Below are positions 52,210 to 64,000 of a stretch of DNA of 64,000 bases, piece by piece. The DNA is from Sparassis latifolia (taxonomy: Eukaryota; Basidiomycota; Agaricomycetes; Polyporales; Sparassidaceae): contig CM031563.1 of NCBI GenBank assembly GCA_018466975.1, positions 310,001 through 374,000 on the forward strand, given 5' to 3'. Each line of letters starts with the position of its first letter. Position 1 is the stretch's first letter. The translations under genes and the position numbers were made by a program. The notes beneath the pieces were generated by a model. That model ran no database searches. It worked only from the letters and a program-made list of their open reading frames with translations, and was not told the DNA's origin.

Positions 52210-53896
52210 TCAGCAATCCGCGCAACAACTGAGAGGAGCACGGCGGGGTTCACGCGGATCCCTGCCACGAGAGGGATTAGAAAGAGGGTCGCTCCGCACC
52301 TTCATCTGGGTCTCGAGCACGCTTTCGGAGTTCCTTAGGAGGTCCTCGTCGAACCTGAGCCAGGCCAGCATGGTCAGACTGGCTCATAGGTCTGCATAGC
52401 AGGCAACGGATGACGAAGAAACGCGACCCACGTGACGAGGCCGCGGGAAAAGAGCGCGACGATGGTGCTCCCACCGTAAGCAAAGTAGCCCAGCTCGTCG
52501 CCGCGGCTGACGTTGCGGCCCTTCTCGCCACCCGCGGTCCACTTGATACTCCCGACCTGGCGGCGCGTCAGTGCATGGAGAGAGGAGAGGAGCTCGGACT
52601 GACGAGCATAGCACCGATCGCGACGAATGCAACAGGCTGGCCGGTGAGTCGGTGAGTCATGTAGAGCACAGAGCGCTTATTGTCCGTGAACACATCGAAG
52701 TTGGGCTCGTTCACCGCCTGCGGGTTCACTACGGCGCCAGCATCACCAGCATCAACCGCCCGAGACTGGTGGAGTGTCCTGGCGCCACCTGCTTACCGGT
52801 GTAGTATTCTCCAGCAATGTCAAAGGTCTCACCGACAACGCCATCGATTGGACTGTGGAACCGGTGGTAGTCTGCAGGTGCCAGGCTACGCAAACGCGGA
52901 TTTGCCAACGTCAACTTACACAGAAGGAGAGAACATACCGGAATATGGCGACGCTGGAACCGTCAAATGCCTGTGCATTCGGGGAATCCTCTGCAACGCC
53001 GAGGAGGTTGGCGACGGTGAAGTGGTTACCCTTGATCCTGTACATATATGAGCATGTGTAGGACATGCATACATTCAGCAATCTGACCAGAACTTCTTGG
53101 CGAGATCAACGTTCTGGTACGCTGTGAGCCTGCAATCGGCTGCGCTGCATATACCCGTAGGATCGTCTGGGTGAGCTACCGGGCGCGCGTCTGGCTTCAA
53201 TTTCCTGCGCATCCAGAGTCATGTCAGGATGTGCGGAACATGGGGTGGTAGGGTGGTGGTACCTGTAGAAGAATTCGTTGAAGCATTTGTAGTAGCTGAT
53301 GTCGGGATAGAGAAGCTGATCGAGTTCGAGCGAGTAAGTCCGAATGAAGGACGGAATGGACTTGACAGACTCTGGGAGTCGTACGTTTTCCCTTCCTGTG
53401 CAACGATCAGTGGCGATCGAGTGGCACGCGAAAGCTACAAACCCTGATGGAGAGATCCTCGAGAACAGCCTCCACTGATTTCTCGTGAAGAACCTTGATC
53501 TCGGTGTGGCCGTAGAACAGGAGATGCATGCCAAGCCTTGTATAATGAGACGGCAGCCGCCACGCTCTGGGTTTAACCTACTGACCTGCCGTAGATGGGC
53601 ATGCTCTCGAAGAACTTCTCGCCGGTGGCGCGAACTACAACGTAATTGCCGACATGGTACTCTGTGGCGTACTTCTCTATGCCGGGAATGAGAGAATGGA
53701 GGGATGAAACGAGGTGAGTGAGATGCATTGGGGCATGTATGGTGTGGGAGACATCGTGGTGAGTTGCGGTGGAGTCGATGAGCTTATCAAGGACGGATGC
53801 GACGAACGACGGCTCCTGGGAATGAGAAGGGAGGTTGGTAGAATGGATACGCTGGAGGGGGCGTGTACCCGCCTCATCGATGGTGATGGAGGTCAT
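52210..53896 (-). CDS. phosphatidylserine decarboxylase
   Basis: Converts phosphatidylserine to phosphatidylethanolamine with a pyruvoyl cofactor made by self-cleavage. Joined exons read [150 protein letters not shown] and [20 protein letters not shown]. The GGST is the cleavage site (Ser becomes pyruvoyl), and the DYHRFHSP histidines are intact. [14 protein letters not shown] follows an intron that starts at GTGGGT. About 400 residues, soluble and without a membrane anchor or C2 domain. An upstream ATG at 53977 is in frame, but 53896 gives the simpler start. The last codons after QMK are uncertain; the frame runs to a TGA at 52210. Confidence 0.85.
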
Positions 53897-54018
53897 CGTG
53901 AAACGAGACAAAGAGATGCGCTGCGGCGCCTGATCATGCTGGACATATAAATGGAATGCGTTGGAGCTTGACGACATAGGCCCTAACCCTACATTCAGTG
54001 TTCACCTTGCCCCTTAGT

Positions 54019-54022
54019 AAAA
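54019..54022 (-). terminator. RNA polymerase III terminator of tRNA-Ala
   Basis: Four T residues on the minus strand directly follow the tRNA 3' end by one base, the usual minimal Pol III stop. Confidence 0.5.
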
Positions 54023-54023
54023 T

Positions 54024-54109
54024 TGGACATGTCCGGGATCGAACCGGACCCCTCTCGCACATCAACTGGCATGCTAAGCGAGCGTGATAACCAACTACAC
54101 CACATGCCC
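54024..54109 (-). tRNA. tRNA-Ala (AGC) with a 12 nt intron
   Basis: On the minus strand GGGCATG pairs with CATGTCC as a 7 bp acceptor stem with a G3:U70 wobble, the identity element for alanine tRNA. A D-arm (TGGTGTAGTTGGTTATCAC), anticodon stem CTCGC/GCGAG with loop TTAGCA..T, and T-arm TCCGG-TTCGATC-CCGGA are all present. The anticodon is AGC; a 12 nt intron (TGCCAGTTGATG) sits one base 3' of it, the standard position. The T-arm contains the GGTTCGATCC box B. Mature length is 74 with the discriminator A. Confidence 0.92.
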
Positions 54110-54124
54110 ATAGACGGGGCATTT

Positions 54125-55276
54125 TCACAGCTCACTATGTCGGGTTGGGGGTCGAAGAATCGCTCCGGAAACCTTTGTGAACCATGCATGCTGGTCTCTG
54201 GGCGACGCCCACTCGTGCGTGTGTCCTAGTGCACAAGACATCAATGCGCGCAGGCAGCATAACATTCATGAACACCCACCTCCAAAGAATGTCTGAAAGT
54301 GCAGACCCTGGACGTGCCCGTCCACCGCATCATTCGTGCGGAAGGTCTGACCTCCGACATAGATCACAGAGCGCCCATCGATGAACACTTCGATTTCACC
54401 TGTAGGCTCTGCAGTCAGCGAAGCCCATTGAAAACCAATCATGGCATGTACCGTCCTCATGTCCGACCTCGTTCATCTTCACCCGCTGTGCGACAGTAAT
54501 CCACTGTCCAGGAACAAATCGCCAAGCGCCTCTGCCGACCGAGAACCCGTAGTCTGGATGCTGCACAGAATGAGGTGGCACTTCGAGAAGACGCGCAGCG
54601 TTAGAATCCGTCGTCGGAAGGTAAGCATATAGCTCGCCAGCGCCGTTTTCTCTACGAGGTGGAAGTAAACGTGAGAGGAAAGAACCGAACGGATGATATG
54701 ATGCCCTTGCCTCCACATGAGTCGTAAATTGAAACATTTGCAGCGCTCCGTTTGTCTGCCGCCCGTGCATCCGTACGCAGAGTCGCCCGCCCCTCCATCT
54801 GTCAACGAATTCCTACTTCAGACGACAGACAGTGGAAGACACGCGGCAAGAGACGGTCTCTTACATATCCCGGGAAGCTTCCCACCTTTTCTCCACTCCC
54901 ATCCATCCTCGAACATCACTGCGTAGCTCATGAGCACCTCCCTCGGCGCCTCCTCGCGCAGTGCTCGTGCAAACTCTGGCGGTCCGTGCACGTAGAAGCC
55001 AAACCCTCCCGGGGGGGCAGACTTGTTTCCTGGGTTGACGCTTCCGGCTGGAAATAGTGCGTCCCATGTGCGCTCATCTGAGTCGGTAGAGGGAGGCACG
55101 GGAGGCCGGACGAGGGTGTGGGTCGTACCGGACGAAACCTTGTGCACGCCGAGAGCACTGTCGCTGAGATGGACCTGGTGGATGGACGGGACGTCAACGG
55201 CATGCGCGGTCGTGAAGCCGGTTTTAATTTGAGAGTGGGGTACGGGAAAGAGCAGGTGAGACGCGGATAGAGACAT
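54125..55276 (-). CDS. polysaccharide lyase family 14-like protein
   Basis: Starts MSLSASHLLFPVPHSQIKTG (ATG at 55276). The jelly-roll lyase core reads TWDALFPAGSVNPGNKSAPP, GGFGFYVHGPPEFARAL, VLMSYAVMFEDGWEWRKGGK, then LPGIYGGAGDSAYGCTGGRQ joined over an intron, CFNLRLMWR, FSVGRGAWRFVPGQWITVAQ, GEIEVFIDGRSVIYV and GLHFQTFFGG-HTHEWASPRD at the end. The order matches PL14 (alginate/glucuronan lyase-like) proteins, which cleave polyuronates by beta-elimination. Key blocks (YGCTGGR, FFGG) are intact. There is no signal peptide, so it may act inside the cell or on storage or wall glucuronan; substrate is inferred only. Length is about 320 residues in five or so exons. Divergent from RPAC1, 109 nt apart. 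Confidence 0.78.
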
Positions 55277-55385
55277 AGTCCGAGTCGATGGCGACGGCGC
55301 TGCGACGATTACTGTAGACACCTTCCATATTTGGGTCATTCCCGCCAGTTTTCCTGGTCCAGTCCGCGGCTCCGCTCGCCAAAAA
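55277..55385. promoter_or_regulatory. 109 nt shared divergent promoter
   Basis: Start codons of the lyase-like gene (-) and RPAC1 (+) lie only 109 nt apart, so both core promoters must be in or next to this gap. It is GC-rich near the centre and has no TATA box. Confidence 0.5.
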
Positions 55386-57363
55386 ATGGCATCGACCTAC
55401 TCTCTGCCACCGTCGGTGTTCAACCCGCGACGACATGTCGGCATCCACGCAGAGCGTGTTTCTGACGTCTCGAGCACGGAGTATCCTGGCCACTATCCCG
55501 ACGAGGACCACAGCTGGGACCTGGAGAAGTTCAGGAATGTGCGTTCCGTGCATATTTGAGTCAATTTGCTCTGCCGGTTGGCCCGGCCAGCATGTTGTCG
55601 GCAGCGTACTGATGTTTCTGCGCTTGCGAAAGCTCAGAATCTAAAAGTTGAAGTCAAGCGGCTCTCAGAGCGATCCATCGAGTTTGACTTGGTCGGAGTG
55701 GACGCCTCCATTGCGAACGCGTTCCGCCGAATACTCATTGCGGAGGTACATCGCACCTTCTTCGCTGACTGCGACACGCTAAGCCTCCGAGGACAGGTCC
55801 CCACGATCGCCATCGAGCATGTATACGTCTGGAACAACACGTCTGTAATCCACGACGAGATCCTCGCACAGCGCCTAGGGCTCATTCCCCTCAATGTCGA
55901 CCCCTCCTTCTTCGACTTCCGGACACCCACCGACATACCGAGCGACCACAACACCGTCGTCTTCCAGTACGTCTGCACGTCTGTACCTGTTGTCTTCTAT
56001 GTGTCAGGACTTCATGCGCGAATGTCCTAGGTTGAATGCCGTCTGCGAATGGGACAAGGACGCGGAGAAGGGGAGCGAAAATCCCTATATCCATGATCTG
56101 GTGAAAAGCGGGGATCTTAAATGGCAGCCGCAGGGCGACCAGGAGGAAATGGCCCTGGCACAACCGCCTGCACCGACAAATAAGGCAAGTAGTCCCCCGC
56201 CCTCCCTCTGTGCGTTCGCTCATGTTGCGGCTGCAAACTTGGTGTTCTTATTGCTGGTGTGCGGTGTGCGGTGGTGTGATTTGGTGCTCGTGGCGAGCAG
56301 GAGATTGTCATCGCGAAACTGAGGCCGGGCCAGGAGATCCAAGTCGAGCTGCACGCGGTCAAGGGCGTCGGGAAGGAGCACGCGAAGTGGAGTCCAGTCG
56401 GTGAGTTCAGATCGATGCAGTATCATGTCTCTTCGCATATCTCTCCTGCGGTAGTTCATGGCGCTTCCGAGTTGTCCATTTTGGCTGACTTCACGGATAC
56501 GTTACAGCGACTGCATCCTACCGCTTGCACCCGCTCATCGTCCTCAACCCCGCCAAGCCCGTACCCCCGCATCTTGCAACCAAGTTCGCGAACTGTTTCA
56601 GTCCAGGTGTTGTGCAAGTGGACAGGAAAGGCAAGGTACGACTGGCCGCCAGTATCTTCGGAATCGAATATTGCGCTACTCTTTGCTTACCGTTGCTGAT
56701 TAATGCGTCGCGATTTTATTGTCGTTCTGACCCGCGCATCGCTGCTGAGAAAAGCCCTGTGGTCCAATTGGTTGTTCTGACCCTGTACGCACCCTGGGCA
56801 TTCACCTGGCGCCATTTTGGTTGTTATTGTACACAAAGAGGATTGCGAGACTGACAAGGGCGCTTCAGATAACCATCGACGAATTCAATTTGCGGAAAGA
56901 GAGTATGTCTCGGGAAGTGCTCCGACATCCAGAATTCGAAGGTTGTGTCGAGCTGAAAAGAATTAGGGACTGGTTCATTTGTGAGTAACATATTGTTCTT
57001 CTCTACCCACACTTCCCGCAGAATCTCCGGGCGGAGTCCCGGAGGGCGCTCGCGGCTACAATACCGTATCGTCAATGTCGCGCGGCGTATCGCCGCTCCC
57101 CCCGTATCTACCGGGAGGACCTCCCTCTCGTTATCCGTACGACCGGCGTTCTCACACATGCTGATCCCCATGTCACCCCAGTCAGCGTCGAGTCCGAGGG
57201 GCCATACGCGCCCGAGAAGCTGTTCCCTGAATCTATCAAGGTCATGCGCGAGAAGATTGCGAGCATTCGCCAGGCGGCCGAGGCGCTACTCGTAGACTCA
57301 GGCGGCGCGTTAGAACCAGGGATTGTGGGACCCGACGGGGATGTACAGATGGGTGGGACATGA
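55386..57363 (+). CDS. RPC40: RNA polymerase I and III subunit RPAC1 (AC40)
   Basis: AC40 is the alpha-like subunit shared by RNA polymerases I and III, pairing with AC19 in the assembly platform. Exons join to [40 protein letters not shown], the alpha motif [56 protein letters not shown], then [60 protein letters not shown] and a 4Fe-like-free middle domain ending [20 protein letters not shown]. The C-terminal alpha domain is [20 protein letters not shown] with EALLVDSGG, stop at 57361. One intron near the end is unusually long for this genome (about 190 nt). Otherwise complete; about 350-370 residues as expected. Confidence 0.9.
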
Positions 57364-57610
57364 TACGACGCCGACAGCGCTACACTAGGACGATGGAGTA
57401 ACACTGGTGCTCGAAGAAAGACAAGTATCAAACCTATTGCTCTGGCGAAACAACTGGCGTGTACGACGTTGGCATCTGATTCTTGCCATGTACAACCCCA
57501 GTAGAGATGTCATAGAGCGTTCGACTCAGAGAAAACCTACACCAGTTCATACTTGTCGTCGAAATCAATCTAGCTGTTCTAATAGTACACTGTCTCAAGA
57601 TGTGCCGTCA

Positions 57611-60030
57611 CTACGATTTCTTCCCAGGGACCGTCAAGAACCTTTCGAAATATTCGTCCAGCATCTCTGCTTCCCCTGGCAGAACGGATATCCCGGTCCA
57701 CAAGTCAGGCCGCACGACGGCGACAGCGCCCTTTGCGTGATCGACTCCGTACACCGTGTGCGCATCCCTGCCTGGCAGCTGGTCGTCCCAGACGAGCGTC
57801 GCAATCTTGCGAAGGTACTCCAGAGTGCCCGTGGCATCGCCGGCGAAATGGTCCTCGTAATCGAGTGGGAGGAGGTTGGTGATCAGGACGATCTTAAACA
57901 TGTTCGACCGGCCAAACCGATTGTAGAACGACTGAGATGAGGCGAGATGGGCATCCAACGCGGTAAGACCGCGCAGGATGGGGCCCTGGAAGTTGGACGC
58001 GAAGACGAGGAGCGTGAACTTGTCCGCCCCGCCACAGACGTCATACAGATAGCCCGTCTTCTGCTGGCTGAGCGTGACGCGCGGGCTGGGAGCGCGCACA
58101 CCCCACGCGACTTCCGTCGCAGGCTTCAGCAAAACGCGGGACAGAGAGACGTCGTTCCTCATCTGCTGAGGCGGGTTGAGCAGGTTGTGTCCGTACTCGA
58201 AGTCCACGCCCAGCAAGAACGCCCCGAGCTTAGCGAAGAACTCCTTCAAGAATCGCCTGTCTGGATCCGCTTCTTCGGTTATCTCCTTCGGGAGGGCCGG
58301 TCTATCGTCATCGTCCTCGCGAGCCTCCGTACCCACGCCATCCAGGCGAACAATGGGTGCGTTTGAAGCGCAGACAAAGCGCAAGTAAGTGCCGGAAGTT
58401 TCGATAATGCGCACAGCATGCCGACGGCGTTCGTGTTCGTAAGTGGGCATCAGCTTCTCGGTATCGGCCAACCCACGTGCGCAGAGTCCCATCTTCCACG
58501 CGAGGTTAGCGGAGTCGAGAATGCTAGCATTCAACCCGAATGCGCCCATGACGCTATGTACATGGCTGTGGGAGACGGCAGTTAGGATCTTCCTTGTGAG
58601 ATAATTTCGGTCTACTGACCATGCGTCACCCGCGAGATGGACCCTGTTCATGTAGGAGAAGCGCTCCGCAACACGCTCGCTGACTGTCCGCGGAGTGATT
58701 TGTCAGTCGATTGCATAGTGACAGCAACAGTTACGCTCACTCTTCCAAACAGAAAACCAGCTAACTGGGGAGGCGAATTTCAACGTGAAAGGAGCGAAGA
58801 TACGATTGGCCTGTGCAAGAACTTCATCCGCAGTGATTGTGCCGATATCCATTGCGCCACCTTCTTCGAGGCATTCCTTGCCCACAACGCGGTCGGGATC
58901 AATCTTCGTATACAGCCTAATCATGCCGTCCTCGCGAGGAATGATACAGCATCCGCCATGTTCAGAGTTGACGACGCAGCTGGATTTGAACTCGGTCAGT
59001 CATCCTGCCTTTGAACGTAATTGCGGAGAGCGCTCACCCGAAGACGCCAGCATGGGGGTACGTGGTCTCGAAGACAGCATCAATGATTCCCCAATAGATA
59101 TTGGTTGCAACTCCATCGAACTTAATACCGAGCTGCCTACGAATGGTACTGGAACCGCCATCAGAGCCTACGAGAAACTTCGCGCGGACATTCTCCGTCT
59201 CCCCTGTCTTCTCATTGACGAGCGTGGCAGACACGGGATGGGATATTTCCTCAGACTCATCGACGGTGAAGGACTCGACAGACGTCAGGCGCTCGACGAT
59301 CTTCCTGTGTCGGAGGAGGTCGCGAAGGTAGATGTTCTCGATTGCAGTCTGTGTGATGACGTGCAAGCCGCGGTAACGTGAATCAGACTGATGAGAGCGA
59401 TTAAACAGCAGGTTGTGGCCGTCCTTCCAAATGGCGGTTCGTTCGATGATAGGGCCTTCTTCAGCAACGTCGGTGGCCAAACCCCACTGACTGATTGTCT
59501 CGAGGAAACGAGGTTGCACTCCATCGGCTCTACCTGCAAGCAGCGGTCCTTCTGCCTTGTCTGCGACACGTGTAAATAGAATATAAGTTACGACGCGAGC
59601 TGAAGCTCTACTCACCAATAATCCTGAAAGAGACTCCCTGTCTGATGAGAGAAACGGCTATCTCAAGGCCTGAGGGACCGGCTTTGACATTTTTAAACTC
59701 GGCCTATGAGCGCAAAGTTGTTCAAGGGTACGTACCACCACAAATCAGGACATCCACTTCGGATTCCTTCTTGAACCATTTTGGAGGACCTTGTGGGGTA
59801 TTTGTTCCATTGAGCAAGGTAGGATATGTGTTGTCAGAAAAGACGCCAAGTTCATTTGGCATGACCGACGTCTCCTTCACTACGGAAGGAGGAGGGGTGT
59901 AGGACGGTACCTCTTGTCCACCAGACGCTGTTTGAGTCATACCCTCTGCAATGGGTTGGCGAAAACCGTGCTTGTAGGTGAACTTCTGAGGACCTGTGAA
60001 TCGAGCAGTTTGGAAAGACATGTCGACCAT
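57611..60030 (-). CDS. FAD-dependent aromatic monooxygenase (phenol 2-monooxygenase type)
   Basis: Starts MVDMSFQTARFTGPQKF (ATG at 60030). After a linker of some 85 residues the dinucleotide fold DVLICGAGPSGLEIAVSLIR is joined over an intron. Next are GRADGVQPRFLETISQWGL, AKFLVGSDGGSSTIRRQLG (the DG motif), CIIPREDGMIRLYTKID, NRVHLAGDACHVHSVMGAFG (GD motif, FAD ribityl contact) with LNASILDSANLAWKMGL, and a C-terminal thioredoxin-like domain (KFTLLVFASN, VYGVDHAKGAVAVVRPDLW) ending PGKKS. Domain order matches phenol hydroxylase and related class A flavoprotein monooxygenases, which hydroxylate aromatic compounds with NADPH and oxygen; such enzymes are common in wood-decay fungi. Substrate is unknown. 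It converges on RPAC1 with a 247 nt gap. Confidence 0.87.
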
Positions 60031-63000
60031 GAGATGTGCGTTGACGAAGGCCACGACGGGTCTCTATAAAGCTTCATATCTCAGGTACCTCATCCGAGCA
60101 CATGAGACCGGAGTAAGTAAACGAGGTCCCCGTCGTTGATCGAGCCTCCTCCTGTGTACTTCCGAACCCGAGTGCAGACGGAAGCGACATCTAGCAGACC
60201 GAATAGAACCATCAAGATAAGGATTATCTCGTCGAAGCTGCTGTCAAACGCAGGCACTTGGGCAAGAGCGTTAGATGGATTGGCTGCCGAATGAGTGATA
60301 TGCGTGAGTTTCAGCAGAGGTTCTTGGCGACCGTCCTAGACGAAGCAAGTACCACCGTCGTTACTCGCGTCTAACTCGGGCGCGTTTGTCACGTGCGCGG
60401 CAGGCCCGCGTTATCGACGAATCTGGCAGTTGCCCGAGTACCATGGTCAACACATACTAGGCCCGGAGACTCGAAGCTGCAGGTCGACCATGTCTACGGT
60501 ACTCTGCATGATGTTCTGGGAGCGATCTCGTTACGGTCATTCTTGCTTATTCACACCGGCTTACCTTGGCAGATTTGCAAATTTATGCAACGCCGGTGAT
60601 GAATTACTGGTTGTTTGGTACGCCGTTGGATTGGTGTGCCACTGTGTCTTTATCCATTCCTGTGCCACACAGATCAGATCCCTCCCGCGGTCATGTATCC
60701 CAATTTGCATCCATGTTCTTGTTTTGTTGGTAAGGAGATCTGACGCTGCTGCCTATGAGACATTTCCACTGTCTATTCGAATATTTGTGCTTGGATTAGA
60801 GCATGAATCCCATGACATACATATGTTGCTACAGATACTACTCGGGAGATGCCCAATACTTGAGGCTATCCTAGGTCTTCCTATCTATCTAGGCTACTGC
60901 AAGAATATATCGAGGCATTTCGCAGGAACGGGGCTGACTCTTCGCTCTTCGGTTGGCCTCTCACTTGGAGCCGCAAGTCCCAACTCAATACCGGTCAGGC
61001 AGTCCAGACCCAGATATCTATAACCGGTAACAGGCTAGCTACCAAGCCATCTTGGTTTAGCCATTCTGGCACTCCATCCTGGCCAGCGCGTGCTGTCATG
61101 CTGTTTACGTTCTCGTCTCTGCGTTCCTCGTCCTTACCAATGTTGGTAATCAGCCGCTGGTTGGATGACTTGTGCATCGACTCCGTCTCACTTGTGGTGA
61201 CAAGAAGTAGCAAAGTACTGTGCGTGTCATCGTATCGCTGTTTCCGCGTAGGCTGAGTGCAGGCCGATGTCTTCGTCTTTTCACACACTCCAGCGACGTT
61301 CTCCTAAAGCCGATCCTCAGCGTGTTGGAGCCTGGACAAATATGAGTCGCCGAGGGCCTCAATCGCCAAGATCAGGTCAGCAGTCTAGATCACACTTGAT
61401 GTTTTGTGGGGAGAAGCTGTCGGCCAAGTGAACGTCCGACCAAAATTTATTGACCATCAATGCCTCCAGTTCATGTTTGACATGCTTCGAACGGCCATCG
61501 CTCCAACGGAAATGAGAAACATGTATCACCTGCTCTTTTGCATAGCCATATTTAGATTTTTTGGTTCCGTCTATGGTTCTCCTCGGACTGAGATCCCTAA
61601 CGTTCCGTGGAAGTGGGGAGCGAGCTCCTGTAGGTGGTTAATAGTCAAATCTCGTCGTATTTATCGTCTATAACACACAGGATCTACACTTCTCCTTCTG
61701 ATTGTTGTAAGTCCGCTTGCCCAACTGCGGAAGTTCGCGTAGATCGTTCTCGATATACCCACAAGTGCAATGCTCCCGACAGAAAGGTCTAAGCATGGGA
61801 TATACCTTACCGATCCTTGTCCTTTCTGGCGTTTTATGCATTCTTGCACTCTCCTCCTCGCTCCAGCCGGTCTGAGCTACCTATCTGGTACTCGACATTC
61901 TGCTGCCTGTTGATTTAACTCGATGACTTGGGTTCGTGGACGCTTCCGCCGCCTGCTTGATCAGGGTATTGTCTGGCGTCGCATAGGCGTTACTCGATGC
62001 GTTGCAAGTAACACGGCACTATTTGTCGTGCAGTTATCGCTTTTGAATAGATTCACCGTTTGAAGGAAGCTGACCAGATAGGTGTAGTTGGCAGTCTTTG
62101 CTCGCCCAGCGCAAGTTGCATTCGTAAATCTCAACTCGCCCAGACGGTGTGTCTCTTATCTTTGAGGCGTCGACGTGCCTGTGTATATAATCCTGCATGC
62201 GTCGAGTCCCTGCCAAGGCACTAAGGCCTGGTCGACGAATCTTCGAGCAGGTGGATGGACTGTCGTTGTCGTCCGGGCGCCTTACTTAATACGGTCCAGC
62301 GCCAGTCTCAACATCCACCGCTTCTGTCAAGTTGTTTCTACGTCCTTTTATCGGTTGCCAATATTCAGGCTTTTCCTTCAACATTCCTGCCTGACGGTGC
62401 CCACGAGTTTGTGAACAGTCACGGTAACTGAAGGACGATTGAGAATTCGCGCGGTGTGCTGTGAGGGTCAGTCTTTGGAAAATTGTTGTCTTATCAGATG
62501 TTGTTATGGCAGGTCTTGCAAACTTCATAGTTGCTTATCCGATTGCTTGTACGCGGTATATGTGCGTTACTTCGATTGGGTTGAAGATGGATGTGTGTCT
62601 TGGCTATAGTCAGACGCTCATCGAACGACTCAAGTCAACGCTGCGCGCTACTCACCGCCTTGCATATGTACGTAAGTCCGCGTCGACGGCGATGTCTTTG
62701 ACTCCCGTCATCATGGAAGCTGCTCTAAAGCAATTGCGCTCCTCCACTTTGACTTACGTGCTGTGTACTGGATTTCCGACACTGGCGTCTGGTATTGGCA
62801 TTCATGAAGCAGAGATCCAATGACCATACAGACAGCTGCTCCGCTCTGATGGGTCATCGCATCCGATGTCTGCGCTCTTTTTGATCCCGGGGGGAAATAG
62901 ACTTCCCTGCGCAGCGATTTACAGTGGCTACAAAATGGCGCGTACGGACTCAAAGTGGGTCCGGTAGACGCTGACTATTATTTACTGTCGGACACGTTTG

Positions 63001-63632
63001 CAGCCGGAGACGCTGCGCAAGTGTGTCTGGGGTATACGTCCAGGTGCTCTGCAAGTACCGACTTTCTCACCAACTGTCGTTATCTCAGGCTTCCGAGAGC
63101 ATCAGCCGCCTTCAAATTTGAGATCTATTGCATAGTGCTTAATGACATCGGCAAGCCTGGTCATCTATCCGAACAGTGCTGCCACGACGTGGTGTTTCCC
63201 ATTGCCTTCCTATATCACTATGATTGGAGGATTATGGTAAGGGTTAAGCGACTCTTCGTTGTGGCACTTGCCATTTGAGCGCAACTCGACCAGTGCAACG
63301 GGTTCTCACGCAAGTATTCCTTTGTCTAGGTTCTCTTTTCCAGTAAGGAAGACCAAAGAAGTCAGGGTCATGAGCAGGCGCTCGGAGGGTGAGCCAATAG
63401 TATCAGTCACTTTCAATGCGATCCGTTTTGATTTCAACAGCAGGACATTTATTCCTTTGATACCCCGTATTTGGATTTTGCCTGGTTTGTTTGACACCTT
63501 GATGGCTTGGATGTGCTGGAGGCGCCCCTCTCGCCGATCGTATAAGCGTGGTGGGACACACCATTGAGCATCCGAAGAAGCCCAAGTCTTCTCTCGCTCC
63601 CAGATCACTCCCACTTACACGATTGTACCGTC
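60031..63632. other. 3.6 kb with no recognised gene
   Basis: The first 200 nt or so is the monooxygenase promoter side. The rest holds open frames of up to about 200 codons (for example 60430-61023), but none has domains, introns that reveal conservation, or a counterpart on the other strand. A CACGTG is at about 60391. It may contain lineage-specific or non-coding genes that cannot be supported from sequence alone. Confidence 0.4.
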
Positions 63633-64000
63633 ATGCAGACACAGGATGAAGCACAACCTAGAGATCGTCGCCCATGGACTGAGGAAGAAGATGAGAAACT
63701 TCTAGCCGCAATTGAAGAAGGTGCACTTCTATTATCGTGCGCACCATCCTCATCATTGACTCGCTCTATGAACAGAGGACCCAGACACAAATCCTCCGTC
63801 GCGGTGGCACGCAATTGCTCAACATATACCCAACAGAACGAACAAGGATTGTCGGAAGCGGTGGTGGGCTCAAATGGCTACCGTCGTCTCTAAAGGTAGT
63901 TGGACCAATGATGAAGATGAGGTAGACCCACAGCTAGTCTCCCAAGTTTCCGTTCGCTGAAACAACGCTCCTGTAGCGTCTGTTCAATGCCGTTGAAGAG
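63633..64000 (+). CDS. MYB/SANT-domain DNA-binding protein, 5' part
   Basis: ATG at 63633 gives [29 protein letters not shown], then an intron, [20 protein letters not shown] and [20 protein letters not shown], the first MYB repeat with its three spaced tryptophans. GSWTNDEDE is spliced (63922-63976) to RLFNAVEE, the start of the second repeat, and the window ends there. It is probably a nuclear transcription factor with two or three MYB repeats. An in-frame upstream start at 63564 is less likely. Confidence 0.8.

Noticed and set aside
60430..61023. 197-codon open frame on the + strand
   Set aside because: Rich in Cys/His/Arg as random frames in GC-balanced DNA are; no domain, no signal peptide and no neighbouring exons.

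Overview
The window is nuclear DNA from a filamentous basidiomycete, most likely an Agaricomycete and possibly a polypore. The reasons are densely intron-split genes with canonical GT..AG introns of about 50-65 nt, closely spaced genes, and gene families typical of these fungi: F-box proteins starting with a conserved helix, a CFEM surface protein, DUF6532-type proteins, a Ty3 chromovirus, and Tc1-type transposases carrying the fungal YLPPYSP motif. No rRNA or CRISPR array was seen.

1-24 kb is a gene-rich euchromatic block. It holds an F-box protein (+), neutral ceramidase (+), a histidine-phosphatase-fold membrane protein lacking the catalytic histidine (-), an unusually short SRP72 (-), a pinin-like protein (+), a CFEM GPI-anchored protein (-), the CTD-kinase gamma subunit CTK3 (+), the 8.4 kb UTP20 gene (-) and a small single-pass membrane protein (+). 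Several neighbours are divergent pairs with short shared upstream regions (SRP72/pinin, UTP20/membrane protein).

25-49.8 kb is a transposon island. A full-length 8.4 kb Ty3-type chromovirus (two 643 bp LTRs, 5 bp target duplication GGCAT) sits inside a DUF6532-type gene and is itself interrupted by a 407 bp hAT-like miniature element with an 8 bp target duplication. Its primer site is complementary to the predicted 5' end of its own RNA, as in Tf1-type self-priming elements. Next comes a 6.7 kb element with perfect 32 bp terminal inverted repeats, carrying one decayed gene that joins a BED-like zinc finger, a large transposase-like core and a C-terminal PHD finger; this is the most interesting object here. 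Beyond it lie an unclassified decayed ORF, a broken Tc1/mariner transposase, a TATCGCAGT-type repeat tract, a 214 bp foldback-type miniature element and several G-rich dispersed repeats.

52-64 kb returns to ordinary genes: phosphatidylserine decarboxylase (-), an intron-containing tRNA-Ala (-), a polysaccharide lyase family 14-like protein (-), the RNA polymerase I/III subunit RPAC1 (+), a FAD-dependent aromatic monooxygenase (-), about 3.6 kb with no recognised gene, and the 5' part of a MYB-domain protein (+) that runs off the window. Exon structures were inferred by eye from splice signals and family conservation; exact starts of ceramidase and SRP72 and the end of the decarboxylase are the least certain.
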